Below, in pieces: positions 25,727-35,357 of a DNA stretch of 64,000 bases. The stretch lies in assembly GCF_905175385.1 (NCBI RefSeq), contig NZ_HG992750.1:744001-808000 (forward strand), written 5' to 3'. The notes beneath the pieces are model-generated. The model searched no databases, was not told the DNA's origin, and saw only the letters and a program-made list of their open reading frames with translations. Every line of letters begins with the position of its first letter. The first letter of the stretch is position 1. Position numbers and translations under genes: made by a program. Origin of the DNA: Vibrio sp. B1FLJ16. Lineage in GTDB: Bacteria; Pseudomonadota; Gammaproteobacteria; Enterobacterales; Vibrionaceae.

Positions 25727-27112
25727 ATGGGATTGGTTAGTAACAGCAGGCTTACAATAAATATCATTTTGCTCTCAATTGTTCCTTTGATTGTGGTCGT
25801 CGTTACTGTCGCCAGTATCCTATTTAGTCAGGCAAAACAGTTAGTTGACGACCAAGTGGCTTTGACGCGACAGAATGTGTTGTCGGTGAAAAAGCAAGAG
25901 CTCAAGCAGTACGTAGATATGGCAGTAAAAATTATTAAGCCATACTATGAAGATGACACCTTGTCAGCCGAAGAGGGCAAGCTAATTGTTGCCGAAAAGT
26001 TGAGCCAACTCACGTATGGAGAGGATGGATACTTCTTCGTGTACAACTGGCAGGGGGATGCTTTGGTGCTGCCTTACCAACCCGAGCGAGTGGGAAGAAA
26101 CTGGTGGGAAGTAGAAGATCTTACAGGAAAAAAACTGCTTCAGGAGTTGATTCAGGCAGGGCGCTCTGGTGGTGGGTTCGTTAACTATCTGTGGCATAAA
26201 CCTTCAACAAAAGAACCGCTACCCAAGCTCAGCTATGCGATTTCTCTCGATAAGTGGCAATGGATGGTTGGGACTGGTGTCTACCTGGATGATATCGACA
26301 AACAAGTGGCTCAAATGGAGAATGGTTTTGATCAGAACGTCGGGAAAACTAGTAGTGCACTGTTTGTACTGATGTTTGTTGCGATAACAGTCATTGCAAC
26401 ATTAGGAGCTTCACTTAACCTCAATATGCGCCGCTTAGCCAACGAACAACTCAGTATATTAAATCAGCAGATCATTGATTCTCAGGAAAATGAACGACAC
26501 AGGGTATCAAGGGAATTACATGACGGAGTAAACCAGCTGCTGGTGGCGGCAAAATACCGCTTAGACAACATCACGAAAGAGCGTGATGAAGAAAAGAAAG
26601 AGCTAGAACTGGATGCGAGTAAAAATGCCATGGAGCAGGCAATTGTTGAGGTTCGGCGTATCTCCAAAGACTTGCGGCCACCCCAGTTGGATGACTTGGG
26701 TTTGGTTGCAGGAATCGAAACCTATATTAATGAGCTACGTGAGCGTACCCAATTAGAACTGGTTTTTGAGCACGACATCGAAGGAGAAGAGTTTGCCGCG
26801 CAAGTGGAAACGACACTTTACCGAGTGGTGCAAGAGGCACTGCATAACGTCGAGAAACATGCTAATGCTCAAGGCGTCGACGTAATCATGCAGCGTGAAG
26901 GGCGCATGTTAATCCTGACAGTCAGTGATGATGGTGTTGGGATTCCTGCAAACCATCTCAAAGCGTATAAGAACAAGCGCTCTACCTTTGAGCATATGGG
27001 GTTGCAAAACATGAAAGAACGGATTCAGGCTATTGGTGGCATTTTCGATGTCACTAGTGAAGTAGGACAAGGCACGGAAGTCCGTGTGAGTTTAAACATG
27101 GAGTTTATATGA
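25727..27112 (+). CDS. Cache-domain sensor histidine kinase (HisKA_3 type)
   Basis: A 461-residue membrane kinase. Helix 1 is at about 11-33 and helix 2 at 211-232. Between them is a single-Cache sensor: LSQLTYGEDGYFFVYNWQGDALVLPYQPERVGRNWW and SYAISLDKWQWMVGTGVYLDDI, the core of sCache_2 domains. The phosphoacceptor is His265 in RVSRELHDGVNQLL, the HisKA_3 (NarX/UhpB) box, and the ATPase domain shows YRVVQEALHNVEKHA and VSDDGVG. It probably senses the substrate that the TRAP system imports. Its stop overlaps the response-regulator start by four bases. Confidence 0.9.
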   Translation: MGLVSNSRLTINIILLSIVPLIVVVVTVASILFSQAKQLVDDQVALTRQNVLSVKKQELKQYVDMAVKIIKPYYEDDTLSAEEGKLIVAEKLSQLTYGEDGYFFVYNWQGDALVLPYQPERVGRNWWEVEDLTGKKLLQELIQAGRSGGGFVNYLWHKPSTKEPLPKLSYAISLDKWQWMVGTGVYLDDIDKQVAQMENGFDQNVGKTSSALFVLMFVAITVIATLGASLNLNMRRLANEQLSILNQQIIDSQENERHRVSRELHDGVNQLLVAAKYRLDNITKERDEEKKELELDASKNAMEQAIVEVRRISKDLRPPQLDDLGLVAGIETYINELRERTQLELVFEHDIEGEEFAAQVETTLYRVVQEALHNVEKHANAQGVDVIMQREGRMLILTVSDDGVGIPANHLKAYKNKRSTFEHMGLQNMKERIQAIGGIFDVTSEVGQGTEVRVSLNMEFI

Positions 27113-27738
27113 TTAAGTTGGTATTGGCCGATGATCATAGGTTGATGCAGGACGGACTCAAGTCTCGCTTAGAAAGAGAAGAAAACTTAGAGATTCTTGA
27201 TTGTGTAGGCAATGGAAAAGATGCACTCAACAGTACATTAACCTTAAAGCCGGATGTGCTTTTACTCGATATCAATATGCCCAAACTCAACGGGATTGAA
27301 GTGTTAGAGAAGCTAACCAAGAATTCGAGCAAAACCGCAGTAATTATGCTTTCAATGCATGACAGCCGTGATTACGTAATGCGTTCGGTGAAGGCGGGAG
27401 CTAAGGGTTATGTTCTTAAAGATGTTGGTTCTGAAGAGTTAGTCATGGCAATAAACCAGGTAGCTCAAGGACGTTCATATTTATGTTCTCAGGCGTCCGA
27501 TCGTCTGCTCGAACAAATCAATGAAAAACCAGAACCAAGCGATAACACCTTGTCAAAGCGTGAGTCGGACGTATTAAAAGCAATCACCAATGGCGCCGGT
27601 AACAAGGAGATTGCTGACTCTCTGCATATCAGTGTGCGAACGGTAGAAACGCATCGTTTGCGGATCAAAAAGAAGCTCGGCGCTACCTCTACCGCTGCGT
27701 TGGTTAAGCTTGCGTTACAAAAAGGGCTGGTAAGCTGA
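27109..27738 (+). CDS. NarL/LuxR-type response regulator
   Basis: A 209-residue regulator. The receiver has D8-D9, phosphoacceptor Asp54 in LLLDINMPKLNGIEVL and Lys in GYVLKDVGSEE. The C-terminal helix-turn-helix reads TLSKRESDVLKAITNGAGNKEIADSLHISVRTVETHRLRIKKKLG (about 145-190), typical of LuxR/NarL DNA-binding domains. It partners the preceding HisKA_3 kinase. The gene start overlaps the kinase stop, and its own stop overlaps the LysR start by one base. Confidence 0.93.
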   Translation: MIKLVLADDHRLMQDGLKSRLEREENLEILDCVGNGKDALNSTLTLKPDVLLLDINMPKLNGIEVLEKLTKNSSKTAVIMLSMHDSRDYVMRSVKAGAKGYVLKDVGSEELVMAINQVAQGRSYLCSQASDRLLEQINEKPEPSDNTLSKRESDVLKAITNGAGNKEIADSLHISVRTVETHRLRIKKKLGATSTAALVKLALQKGLVS

Positions 27739-28676
27739 TGGTCGCAAACTTACTTTCTAGCCGCCAGCCTATTTTAGACAAAGTCGTGTTCTTTTGTGCG
27801 GTCGTTCGCTTGGGATCGTTTAGAGAAGCAGCAATACAGCAAGGGATCTCACCAGCGGCTGGGAGTCGTTGGGTGAAAGAGCTCGAAGAAGCGCTTTCCG
27901 TTGAACTGCTAAAACGCAGTACTCGTCAGTTAGTCACAACTCAGGCCGGGCAGCTTCTTTATGACAAATTCGCGCCTTTGTTGCCCGATATCGCAAGCTT
28001 ATGTGAAGAGGTACAGAACCTTGCGGAGGAGCAGCAAGGGGAAATAAAACTCTCCTCAACACCATTATTCGCTCGCCAATATTTAACGAAGATCGTTGCC
28101 GAGTACATGACGCTGCACCCTCAGGTGAATTTCAGAATATTTATTGAAGCAGGGGGTTTTGACCCGCTTAACGTCGATTTTGCCTTTCGCGCCAGCGCGA
28201 GTTATCAGGGAGAGCCCGAGCAAGACTCATTACTGGTGAGGCGGCGTCTGCTGAGCGAGCCGTTATATCTGTGTGGATCCAAGCACTATTTAGAGCAAAA
28301 CGGTACACCGCAAAGTCCGCAACAACTGAGTCAGCACCGCTGTTTATATGCCAGGACTTTAGTTGGTGGCAATCGTTGGTGTTTCGAGTATCAGGACAAC
28401 ATTGAAATGGTCACCATCTGTGACACGTTAGAGTGTGATAACAGCGAGATGCTTTTGGATCTTGCTCTTGAACACGCAGGGATTGCTTATCTTCCGCATT
28501 CACTTGTGTCAGATGCGATTGAGCGCGGTGAGTTGGTTCATATATTACAAGATCACGAATGTGCCAGTTTTGACATCAATATGTTTTACCGCCCACGCAC
28601 ACCAATGCCAGAGCGTTGCAACGGTTTTAAAGACTACCTCTATAAGCGCGTAGCTGAAATCGGTGATTATTCCTAA
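27738..28676 (+). CDS. LysR-family transcriptional regulator
   Basis: A 312-residue LysR regulator. The N-terminal winged helix is VVFFCAVVRLGSFREAAIQQGISPAAGSRWVKELEEALSVELLKRSTRQLVTT, with the usual linker helix; the C-terminal inducer-binding domain runs from about residue 98. The gene is translationally coupled to the response regulator (TGATG overlap), which is unusual because LysR genes normally stand divergent. It probably controls the CoA-transferase and reductase genes just downstream, or the TRAP operon. Confidence 0.92.
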   Translation: MVANLLSSRQPILDKVVFFCAVVRLGSFREAAIQQGISPAAGSRWVKELEEALSVELLKRSTRQLVTTQAGQLLYDKFAPLLPDIASLCEEVQNLAEEQQGEIKLSSTPLFARQYLTKIVAEYMTLHPQVNFRIFIEAGGFDPLNVDFAFRASASYQGEPEQDSLLVRRRLLSEPLYLCGSKHYLEQNGTPQSPQQLSQHRCLYARTLVGGNRWCFEYQDNIEMVTICDTLECDNSEMLLDLALEHAGIAYLPHSLVSDAIERGELVHILQDHECASFDINMFYRPRTPMPERCNGFKDYLYKRVAEIGDYS

Positions 28677-28771
28677 TACGAAATTCTGAATCTCTATTAT
28701 TGAAATTAACATTTTGATAACGCAGCACTAAGATAAGAGTCAGCAAAGTACAATGACTAAGGAAGGTTAAT

Positions 28772-30337
28772 GTGGTTACCAAATTGACGGCAGAACAAGC
28801 AGCGAACTGGATCAAAGACGGTGATGCAGTATTACTTGGCGGTTTTATTGGTAGTGTTGTACCAGAGGCAATTGAAAGGGCGATAGGGGAACGCTTTAGA
28901 GAAACCCAGTCCCCTAGAGATTTGACCTTGCTTTTTGCAGCAGGACAAGGCGATGGCCAAGGGCGCGCAATCAACCACTTAGCAGAACAAGGTCTGGTGA
29001 AAGCGGCTATTGGTGGACACTGGGGATTGGTTCCCAAATTACAGCAACTAGCCGTCGATAACCTCATCCAGGGATACAACTTACCGCAAGGCATCATCTC
29101 GCACTTGCTTAGAGATACAGCGGCAGGCAAGTTAGGCACGATCAGTAAAGTGGGTTTGGGTACCTTTGTTGATCCGCGTTTAGAAGGCGGAAAAATCAAT
29201 CAAATCACAGAAAAAGACTGGGTCGAATTGATTGAGTTAGCTGGTGAGGAACACCTTTTTTACCACAAATTACCTGTCACCGTTTCGATTCTTCGAGGTA
29301 CTACTGCCGATGAGAATGGCAACATCACCATGGAAGACGAATGTCTTATCGTCGAGAGTCTTGCAGCGGCACAAGCGGCGCGTAACAACGGCGGCAAAGT
29401 GATTGTTCAGGTCAAGCGAGTCGTGCCAGCAGGGCAGCTTGATCCACATGCTGTCAAGATCCCAGGAATCTTCGTCGATGCCGTTGTCGTGTGTGAAGAC
29501 CCAAATGAACATATGCAAACTTTCGCAACGTTGATGAATCCTGAGTTTGTAGGTATTGAAATCACTGAGGACAAAGTTAGCGCCAAGCAATCCAATTCAT
29601 CTGAAACCCGCCTCGATGCTAAAACGATCATAGCGCGCCGCGCGGCAATGGAGCTGGAACCGAATTCAATTCTTAATCTTGGTATAGGCGCTCCGGAGTA
29701 CATTGCTGAGGTCGCCAGGCAAGCTGGAGTACTCGACCAATTTACCTTAACCGTAGAGCCAGGTGCTGTTGGTGGCACACCGCAAAGCGGTCTGGATTTT
29801 GGCGCGTCTCGCTTACCGCAAGCCATTATCAGTCAGGATCAGATGTTTGATTTTTATGATGGTGGTGGCGTCGACCAAGCGTTTCTGGGTCTGGCGCAGA
29901 GTGACGAATCGGGGAATATCAATGTATCCCGTTTTGGTAGCAAAATTGCCGGGTGCGGCGGATTTATCAACATTACTCAAAATGCCAAAAAAGTGTTCTT
30001 CTGTGGCACCTTTACCGCACAAGGTTTAGAGATAGAAGTCGACAATCAGAATCTTCACATTGCCCAAGAAGGCAAACAGAAAAAGTTCATCAAGCAGGTA
30101 GAGCAGATCACTTTCAGCGCTTCACAAGCGTTAAGCAATCACAAACCCGTGATGTACATTACCGAGCGCGCGGTATTCCAATTGACTCAGAACGGCCTCG
30201 AATTAATTGAAATCGCACCTGGGATGGATTTGGAAAGAGATATCCTACAGAAGATGGAATTCACGCCAGTTATCAGCCCATCATTAAAAACGATGCCTGC
30301 GGCTATCTTTCAGCCTGCATTCGAACTAACTCTATAA
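28772..30337 (+). CDS. Acyl-CoA:carboxylate CoA-transferase (YdiF/propionate CoA-transferase-like)
   Basis: A 521-residue single-chain family I CoA-transferase. The alpha half has WIKDGDAVLLGGFIGSVVPEAIERAIG, and the beta half has SILNLGIGAPEYIAEVARQ. The catalytic glutamate should be Glu329 in LTVEPGAVGGTPQSG; note Pro follows it where Ser or Asn is common. The protein moves CoA between carboxylic acids, for example acetoacetate, propionate or lactate. The initiator is GTG at 28772, preceded by AAGGTTAA. It precedes a FabG-like reductase by 34 bases, so the pair could activate an imported oxo or hydroxy acid and reduce or oxidise it. Confidence 0.88.
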   Translation: MVTKLTAEQAANWIKDGDAVLLGGFIGSVVPEAIERAIGERFRETQSPRDLTLLFAAGQGDGQGRAINHLAEQGLVKAAIGGHWGLVPKLQQLAVDNLIQGYNLPQGIISHLLRDTAAGKLGTISKVGLGTFVDPRLEGGKINQITEKDWVELIELAGEEHLFYHKLPVTVSILRGTTADENGNITMEDECLIVESLAAAQAARNNGGKVIVQVKRVVPAGQLDPHAVKIPGIFVDAVVVCEDPNEHMQTFATLMNPEFVGIEITEDKVSAKQSNSSETRLDAKTIIARRAAMELEPNSILNLGIGAPEYIAEVARQAGVLDQFTLTVEPGAVGGTPQSGLDFGASRLPQAIISQDQMFDFYDGGGVDQAFLGLAQSDESGNINVSRFGSKIAGCGGFINITQNAKKVFFCGTFTAQGLEIEVDNQNLHIAQEGKQKKFIKQVEQITFSASQALSNHKPVMYITERAVFQLTQNGLELIEIAPGMDLERDILQKMEFTPVISPSLKTMPAAIFQPAFELTL

Positions 30338-30371
30338 CCGATTTTCATTACAAAAATACAAGGACTAGAAC

Positions 30372-31106
30372 ATGTTTGAAAACAAAGTCTGCCTAGTAAC
30401 AGGCGCCGCACAAGGTATTGGCCGCGCGATTGTGGAGCGATTTGCTAGCAATAGGGCACAGTGTGTCTATGCTTTGGATGTTAATGCTGAAAGCTTACAA
30501 AGCGCGTTTCGTCATATCGAAAATGTTGAACCAGTCGTCATCAATATCTGTGACAGGAAGGCAATTAATCACTTGGTGGAACAAATCAGAGAAACGCATT
30601 CACGTATCGACATTCTAGTGAATAACGCAGGTGTCACGCGTGATGCGCTAATCGACAAAATGACTGAGCAAGATTGGGACTTCGTACTGGATGTTAACCT
30701 CAAAGGTGTGTTCAATCTCACCCAAGCGGTTGCACCAATTATGATGGCAAACAATTACGGTTCTATCGTCACGATGTCTTCCGTGGTTGGTACTGATGGC
30801 AATATCGGCCAGTCCAACTATGCAGCAACCAAAGGTGGCGTGATAGCAATGACGAAAGGCTGGGCGAAAGAGTTCGCGCGCAAAGGTGCACAGGTGCGTG
30901 CTAATTGTGTTGCGCCGGGTTTTATAGAAACGCCGATGACAGAAGACCTACCAACGAAAGTGCTTGAACTGATGAAACAGAAAACGCCGTTGGGCAGAAT
31001 GGGTACCGCAGAAGACATCACCAATGGTGTAGAGTTTTTAGCGAGTGACAAGTCAGGTTTTATTACCGGGCAAGTGTTAAAAATTGATGGTGGTTTGGTG
31101 TTGTAA
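30372..31106 (+). CDS. FabG/PhaB-like SDR reductase
   Basis: A 244-residue classical short-chain dehydrogenase. The NAD(P) motif is TGAAQGIGR (residues about 10-18), then ILVNNAGVTRDALIDKM, and the catalytic Ser and Tyr-x-x-x-Lys appear in TMSSVVGTDGNIGQSNYAATKGG. It resembles 3-oxoacyl-ACP or acetoacetyl-CoA reductase; the NNAGVTRD and PLGRMGTAEDIT motifs are FabG-like. Because it follows a CoA-transferase, a role in converting 3-hydroxyacyl-CoA and 3-oxoacyl-CoA is more likely here than in fatty acid synthesis. Cofactor preference cannot be judged. Confidence 0.85.
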   Translation: MFENKVCLVTGAAQGIGRAIVERFASNRAQCVYALDVNAESLQSAFRHIENVEPVVINICDRKAINHLVEQIRETHSRIDILVNNAGVTRDALIDKMTEQDWDFVLDVNLKGVFNLTQAVAPIMMANNYGSIVTMSSVVGTDGNIGQSNYAATKGGVIAMTKGWAKEFARKGAQVRANCVAPGFIETPMTEDLPTKVLELMKQKTPLGRMGTAEDITNGVEFLASDKSGFITGQVLKIDGGLVL

Positions 31107-31284
31107 TCAATCGATGTATGGGATTAGTTTGACCGGAATTTTGTGTAAAACAAACTTATTTGGATATCGGGAAATCGTCCCTGAATTTCATAAACTAACA
31201 TTCTGATTTTCTCTCTTTATTTGTATGACTCGTTAAAATGTCAGACTATGATGACTTAGATTTGATGACTTACGGGTAAAAAGA

Positions 31285-32709
31285 ATGAGCAAGACACAAC
31301 ATTTGATTGACGGGCCAATTAATAAAGCGTTGCTGTCTCTTGCTATTCCTATTGTATTTGGTCAGTTATTACAGTCGGCTTATCAGCTTACCGATGCCTT
31401 TTGGGTAGGGCGTTTGGGGGCTGATGAAGTTGCGGCGGTGTCTGTGAGTATGCCCGTAACATTTTTGGTGATTGCGTTAGGTGCCGGACTTGCTATGGCG
31501 GGCGCAACCCTAACGGCTCAGTACATGGGCGCACGAAAAATGGATAAGGTTAACCATGTTGCTGGGCAAACCATGCTGATGGTTTTCATTACTTCGGTTG
31601 TACTTGGTTGCTTGGGTTATGTGTTATCCCCTTACTTTTTAACTTTGCTTGGCGTTGAAGAAGCCGTTTATAACAACGCCTTGAAGTTCATGCATATCTC
31701 GTTTATCAGTGTCATTTTTGTCTTTGTCTACAACATGTTTCAAGCCCTCATGCGAGGGATTGGACAGGTAAAGATTCCCCTCTATATCGTATTGGCAACG
31801 GTGTTGCTGAACTTCATTTTAGATCCATTGTTTATTTTCGGATTAGGATCTTTTGATGGTTTGGGTGTCGCAGGTGCAGCGCTGTCAACACTGGTTACTC
31901 AGGCGTTAGCTGCGTTTGCCGGCTTTTATATCCTCTCTAAAGGGCGACATGGTATCCATCTTAAATGGAAAGACCTGTCTCCCGACTGGGACTATATTAA
32001 GCGTGCTTTTTTCCTTGGGGCCCCCGGCTCGGTTGAGTTGTCAGCGAGAGCGCTTGGGCTTATTACCATGTCGTTTCTGGTTGCGAGCTTTGGGACGGTG
32101 ACCATTGCATCTTATGGCGTAGGCTCCAACATTCTCCAGTTAATCACGATACCGGCGATGGGACTGTCGATGGCGGTATCGACACTAGTCGGACAAAACC
32201 TTGGTGCTAACCGAGTAGACCGCGCCGCAAAGATTACTGTAGTTGGCTCTGTTTGGAGCTTTGTCATGCTCACTGTGATAGGCGTCTTTGCCTATTTAAT
32301 GGCACCGAGTGTAGTGCGATTTTTTATACCGGATAACCCACAAGTGATAGAGCAGGGGGCTCAGTTTCTAAAAGTGATGTGTTTGTCGTGGGGGTTCATC
32401 GGTGTTCAGCTCTCTATCATGTCTGCTTTTCGTGCATCAGGAAATATGACGAACAGTATGGTTCTGTCATTGCTGACTCAGTGGGTGTTCCAGTTCCCTC
32501 TGGCGTACATTCTGTCTAAACATACTGTTCTTGCTGAGAAAGGCATCTGGTGGTCATTTACTGTAACAAACGTATTGGTCGCACTCGTAGCGGTCGCGTG
32601 GTACGCACGTGGCAGCTGGAAGAAAACACGTATCATTGAGCAAGAAGACATAGAGACGCTAACGACTTCAGAAGAAGCGCTAATAGAAGTAGGAGAGCGC
32701 AGGGCATAG
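31285..32709 (+). CDS. MATE-family multidrug/cation exporter
   Basis: A 474-residue inner-membrane protein with twelve hydrophobic helices. It has the two similar halves of MATE exporters: LAIPIVFGQLLQSAYQLTDAFWVGRLGADEVAAVSVSMP, and GAPGSVELSARALGLITMSFLVASFG with a following TLVGQNLGANRVDRA. The family pumps drugs, polyamines or flavins with proton or sodium antiport. It is a lone gene with its own upstream gap of 178 bases and a shared terminator downstream. The substrate is unknown. Confidence 0.92.
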   Translation: MSKTQHLIDGPINKALLSLAIPIVFGQLLQSAYQLTDAFWVGRLGADEVAAVSVSMPVTFLVIALGAGLAMAGATLTAQYMGARKMDKVNHVAGQTMLMVFITSVVLGCLGYVLSPYFLTLLGVEEAVYNNALKFMHISFISVIFVFVYNMFQALMRGIGQVKIPLYIVLATVLLNFILDPLFIFGLGSFDGLGVAGAALSTLVTQALAAFAGFYILSKGRHGIHLKWKDLSPDWDYIKRAFFLGAPGSVELSARALGLITMSFLVASFGTVTIASYGVGSNILQLITIPAMGLSMAVSTLVGQNLGANRVDRAAKITVVGSVWSFVMLTVIGVFAYLMAPSVVRFFIPDNPQVIEQGAQFLKVMCLSWGFIGVQLSIMSAFRASGNMTNSMVLSLLTQWVFQFPLAYILSKHTVLAEKGIWWSFTVTNVLVALVAVAWYARGSWKKTRIIEQEDIETLTTSEEALIEVGERRA

Positions 32710-32736
32710 TGGAACCAAAGTTCAGCGTGATAAAAA

Positions 32737-32792
32737 AACGCCTTTGATACTAATACTCTTTTTAGTTAAAACATATTAGAGTCAAAGGCGTT
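32737..32792. terminator. Bidirectional stem-loop between the MATE and acylase genes
   Basis: AACGCCTTTGA (32737-32747) pairs with TCAAAGGCGTT (32782-32792), and CTAATA pairs with TATTAG further in. An A-run precedes the plus-strand arm, which serves the minus-strand gene as a U-tract. Confidence 0.8.
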
Positions 32793-32852
32793 CAATTAAA
32801 GTCAGTTCTAGTAGTCGAAATTAAAATTTACAACGAGACTTTATGTGTGTAT

Positions 32853-35357
32853 TTACTTGTTTAACTCCACGGTACGAATGATATTTGCGTCAATGTCTTC
32901 CTGAGCAAACAGAACATCCCGCCACTCTAAATCACTATATAGTTGAGTTTGGTCATCAAAGAATTCAGACTCAGGATCGTGTGATTGGCTATAGCTCAAA
33001 AACATTTGAGCGTTTGGACCGCTTTCATTGTACTCAAGTGCAAAGACAAAACTTGAACCGTAGTTGATGCGATAGCGTGCCGTCGAACCATTTCCATCTT
33101 CATCCAGATCCGTCAAAGGAGAATCACTACGTTTTGTTCCAACGACCACGGTGGCGAATTCGGAAGTCGAGCGGGAAGGTGCACTGCTTTCCGCCATATT
33201 GAACACACCTTCATAGCTGTTTCCTCCTGTAATAGGAATTGCAGCTTTTCCTTGTGCTTTAATTACATACTGGATAGAACCTAACGTTGAATCTAATGCA
33301 ATTCCTGCATCGGACAGGCGTTTGGCGGCGGTAGCTAACGCGACAAGAACGGGATCATTATCTACATCACTTACGTCAATTGCTTTTAAACCAGAAGGGG
33401 TTGTAGATGGATTTTCTGGGTCAAAAGGCACTTCAAACAGTTCGTCGTTGAGCGCCCGGTGACCTGACACTCTGAAACTTGCCAAAAACTCTCTCATTAC
33501 TTGGGCACCAGTACTCTGTAAATTATAAGTACCATCCCAAGCACTCAGAGCGTTACAAGCAGGAGTGAGATCATATGATTCTCCGTCTAACTGAACTGTT
33601 GGGTAAAGTGTACATCTTGAAACCAGTAGATCTCGGAAATCGCCGGCGAATAGAGAGCTATTATGTGTAGAGACGGATTTAAGCTCATCAAAAGAGAAGC
33701 GACTATCCGCACCTGCCAATCCGGAGCCTGAATTATCACTAATAAGTTGAGCGTTATAGCGTGTGCGGGGGCTGCGAATAGTTTGGTCTGGACCATACAT
33801 CAGGCTAAACCCTTCCAGTGGCTCATCTAGGTTACTTAACCAATAACTGCTGTTGGCATTGTATTCGTAATCTGTTCTGGTTTGTTGCGGTGCCTTACTA
33901 AAGGGAACTAATCCCGGAGCTCCGGCATCGCCACTGTCGACCCATTCATAAACGGAACTGTTTCCTGGCAAAAGGACATTGCCTGAGCCATCCTGCCAAA
34001 TCGGTGCTAACTGGGGACTTTGCGACGCTTGCGCCCAATAGCCTTCAGCCGTCGCACTGAGTTGAGGAACTTGAGTTCCGTCTATATAAGACGTGGTGCC
34101 TTCGTCCGTTATCATTAATGTATTTACCCAAGGGATCCCCTGGTTGTCAGCAAACGCCTCAAAGAACTCTTCTTTTGTTTTCGCTTTGCCCATCGCTAAC
34201 CATTGTGACAACATGCGTGTGTTGCCTGAGTTTGCATCACGGAAAGTAATGGCACTAGAGCTCGTCCATCCTAGTGTTGGTGAGATTGATGCTAGGTTCA
34301 CTATTGGTCCAAAGTGGCTGTAATAGACCGTATGCGGAACTTCTACTAAAGAGCCATCAGCCTGTTTTACTGCCACTGTTACTGTTTTAGTCGTGACATC
34401 TCTGTACTCGCCATCGTAGCTGTAGCGAAGAGGGTTTTGTGGATCAAGTTCTAATTGGTATAGCGTAAATCGTTTAGATTGAGATACGGTATGTGTCCAG
34501 CCCAAATGTTGGTTAAACCCGATAACAACAGCAGGTAGACCAATCATACCAACGCCAGTCACGTCCAGTTCTCCCGGAATAGTTAGGTGCTGCTCATAGA
34601 AGCGTAATTCACCATCCCAAGGAAAATGAGGATTTCCTAACAGGGCAGATTTAGCATCTTCTACTTTATCCTCACCGAGTGCCCAACCGTTACTTCCGAT
34701 CCCTTCTGAGGTAAATACTTTCTTCGCGTCCAGTTGCAGATTAAAGTTCGTGTTTATTTGCTTGCTAGACTGTGCGGTTACAGGCGGCGCTGCCGCAGCG
34801 ATAGCTGCTATAAAGTTTCGGGAGCTTGCCAGAGCTGCAATATCAAGTTGATAGGCAAGCAAATCATGAGGAGTTATTGGTGTGACCCATTCAGCGTCTC
34901 GACATGGAGAAGGGTAGTCGCTTGCACTCGCACGTTCACTTAATAATTGGTTAAAACCTTTAGCATAACCTTCTAGTAGCGCCTTTTCAGAATTAGGTAA
35001 TTCCGCATAAAGTGAAGTAGCCTGTTCTGGATATCCCAGAGCTAAGTAACCGACATCGGATAGAAAGTTTGAATAATTCTCGCCTAAACCAAAATAACGG
35101 GATTTCTGCGATTTTAGTTTCATTAACTGTTCGGAAAGAGTACACAGATTTTCTTCTGCTTGCGCGTAACCAATACCAAAGCCCAAGCCTGAATAGCTTT
35201 CTGCCTTTATGTGAGGAACGTTATGTTCGGTATAAGTAATGGTTGCCTGATAGAGGTTTATAGACGAACTTTCACTATTGCAGGCTGATAATATCAGGAG
35301 GCTGGTAATACTCAGCGCGACTTTACTCAATTTTGAAACTCTATGCTTGTGACTCAT
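32853..35357 (-). CDS. Penicillin acylase family lipoprotein (possible AHL acylase)
   Basis: An 834-residue Ntn-hydrolase precursor. The lipobox is LSAC26. Residues about 34-215 form the alpha chain and spacer, and the mature beta chain should begin at the nucleophile Ser222 in EGIGSNGWALG, after autocleavage at Gly221. NPHFPWDGELRFYEQHLT, VIGFNQHLGWTHTVS and NTRMLSQWLAMGKAKTKEEFFEAF are the usual beta-chain motifs. The family removes acyl chains from penicillin G, acyl-homoserine lactones or peptides; the substrate here is unknown. A lipoprotein anchor places it at the cell envelope. It stands alone between a terminator and a 351-base gap. Confidence 0.9.
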   Translation of the reverse strand: MSHKHRVSKLSKVALSITSLLILSACNSESSSINLYQATITYTEHNVPHIKAESYSGLGFGIGYAQAEENLCTLSEQLMKLKSQKSRYFGLGENYSNFLSDVGYLALGYPEQATSLYAELPNSEKALLEGYAKGFNQLLSERASASDYPSPCRDAEWVTPITPHDLLAYQLDIAALASSRNFIAAIAAAAPPVTAQSSKQINTNFNLQLDAKKVFTSEGIGSNGWALGEDKVEDAKSALLGNPHFPWDGELRFYEQHLTIPGELDVTGVGMIGLPAVVIGFNQHLGWTHTVSQSKRFTLYQLELDPQNPLRYSYDGEYRDVTTKTVTVAVKQADGSLVEVPHTVYYSHFGPIVNLASISPTLGWTSSSAITFRDANSGNTRMLSQWLAMGKAKTKEEFFEAFADNQGIPWVNTLMITDEGTTSYIDGTQVPQLSATAEGYWAQASQSPQLAPIWQDGSGNVLLPGNSSVYEWVDSGDAGAPGLVPFSKAPQQTRTDYEYNANSSYWLSNLDEPLEGFSLMYGPDQTIRSPRTRYNAQLISDNSGSGLAGADSRFSFDELKSVSTHNSSLFAGDFRDLLVSRCTLYPTVQLDGESYDLTPACNALSAWDGTYNLQSTGAQVMREFLASFRVSGHRALNDELFEVPFDPENPSTTPSGLKAIDVSDVDNDPVLVALATAAKRLSDAGIALDSTLGSIQYVIKAQGKAAIPITGGNSYEGVFNMAESSAPSRSTSEFATVVVGTKRSDSPLTDLDEDGNGSTARYRINYGSSFVFALEYNESGPNAQMFLSYSQSHDPESEFFDDQTQLYSDLEWRDVLFAQEDIDANIIRTVELNK

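Noticed and set aside
28627..29199. 190-codon open frame on the minus strand
   Set aside because: It is antisense to the well-supported CoA-transferase and the end of the LysR gene and has no protein features.
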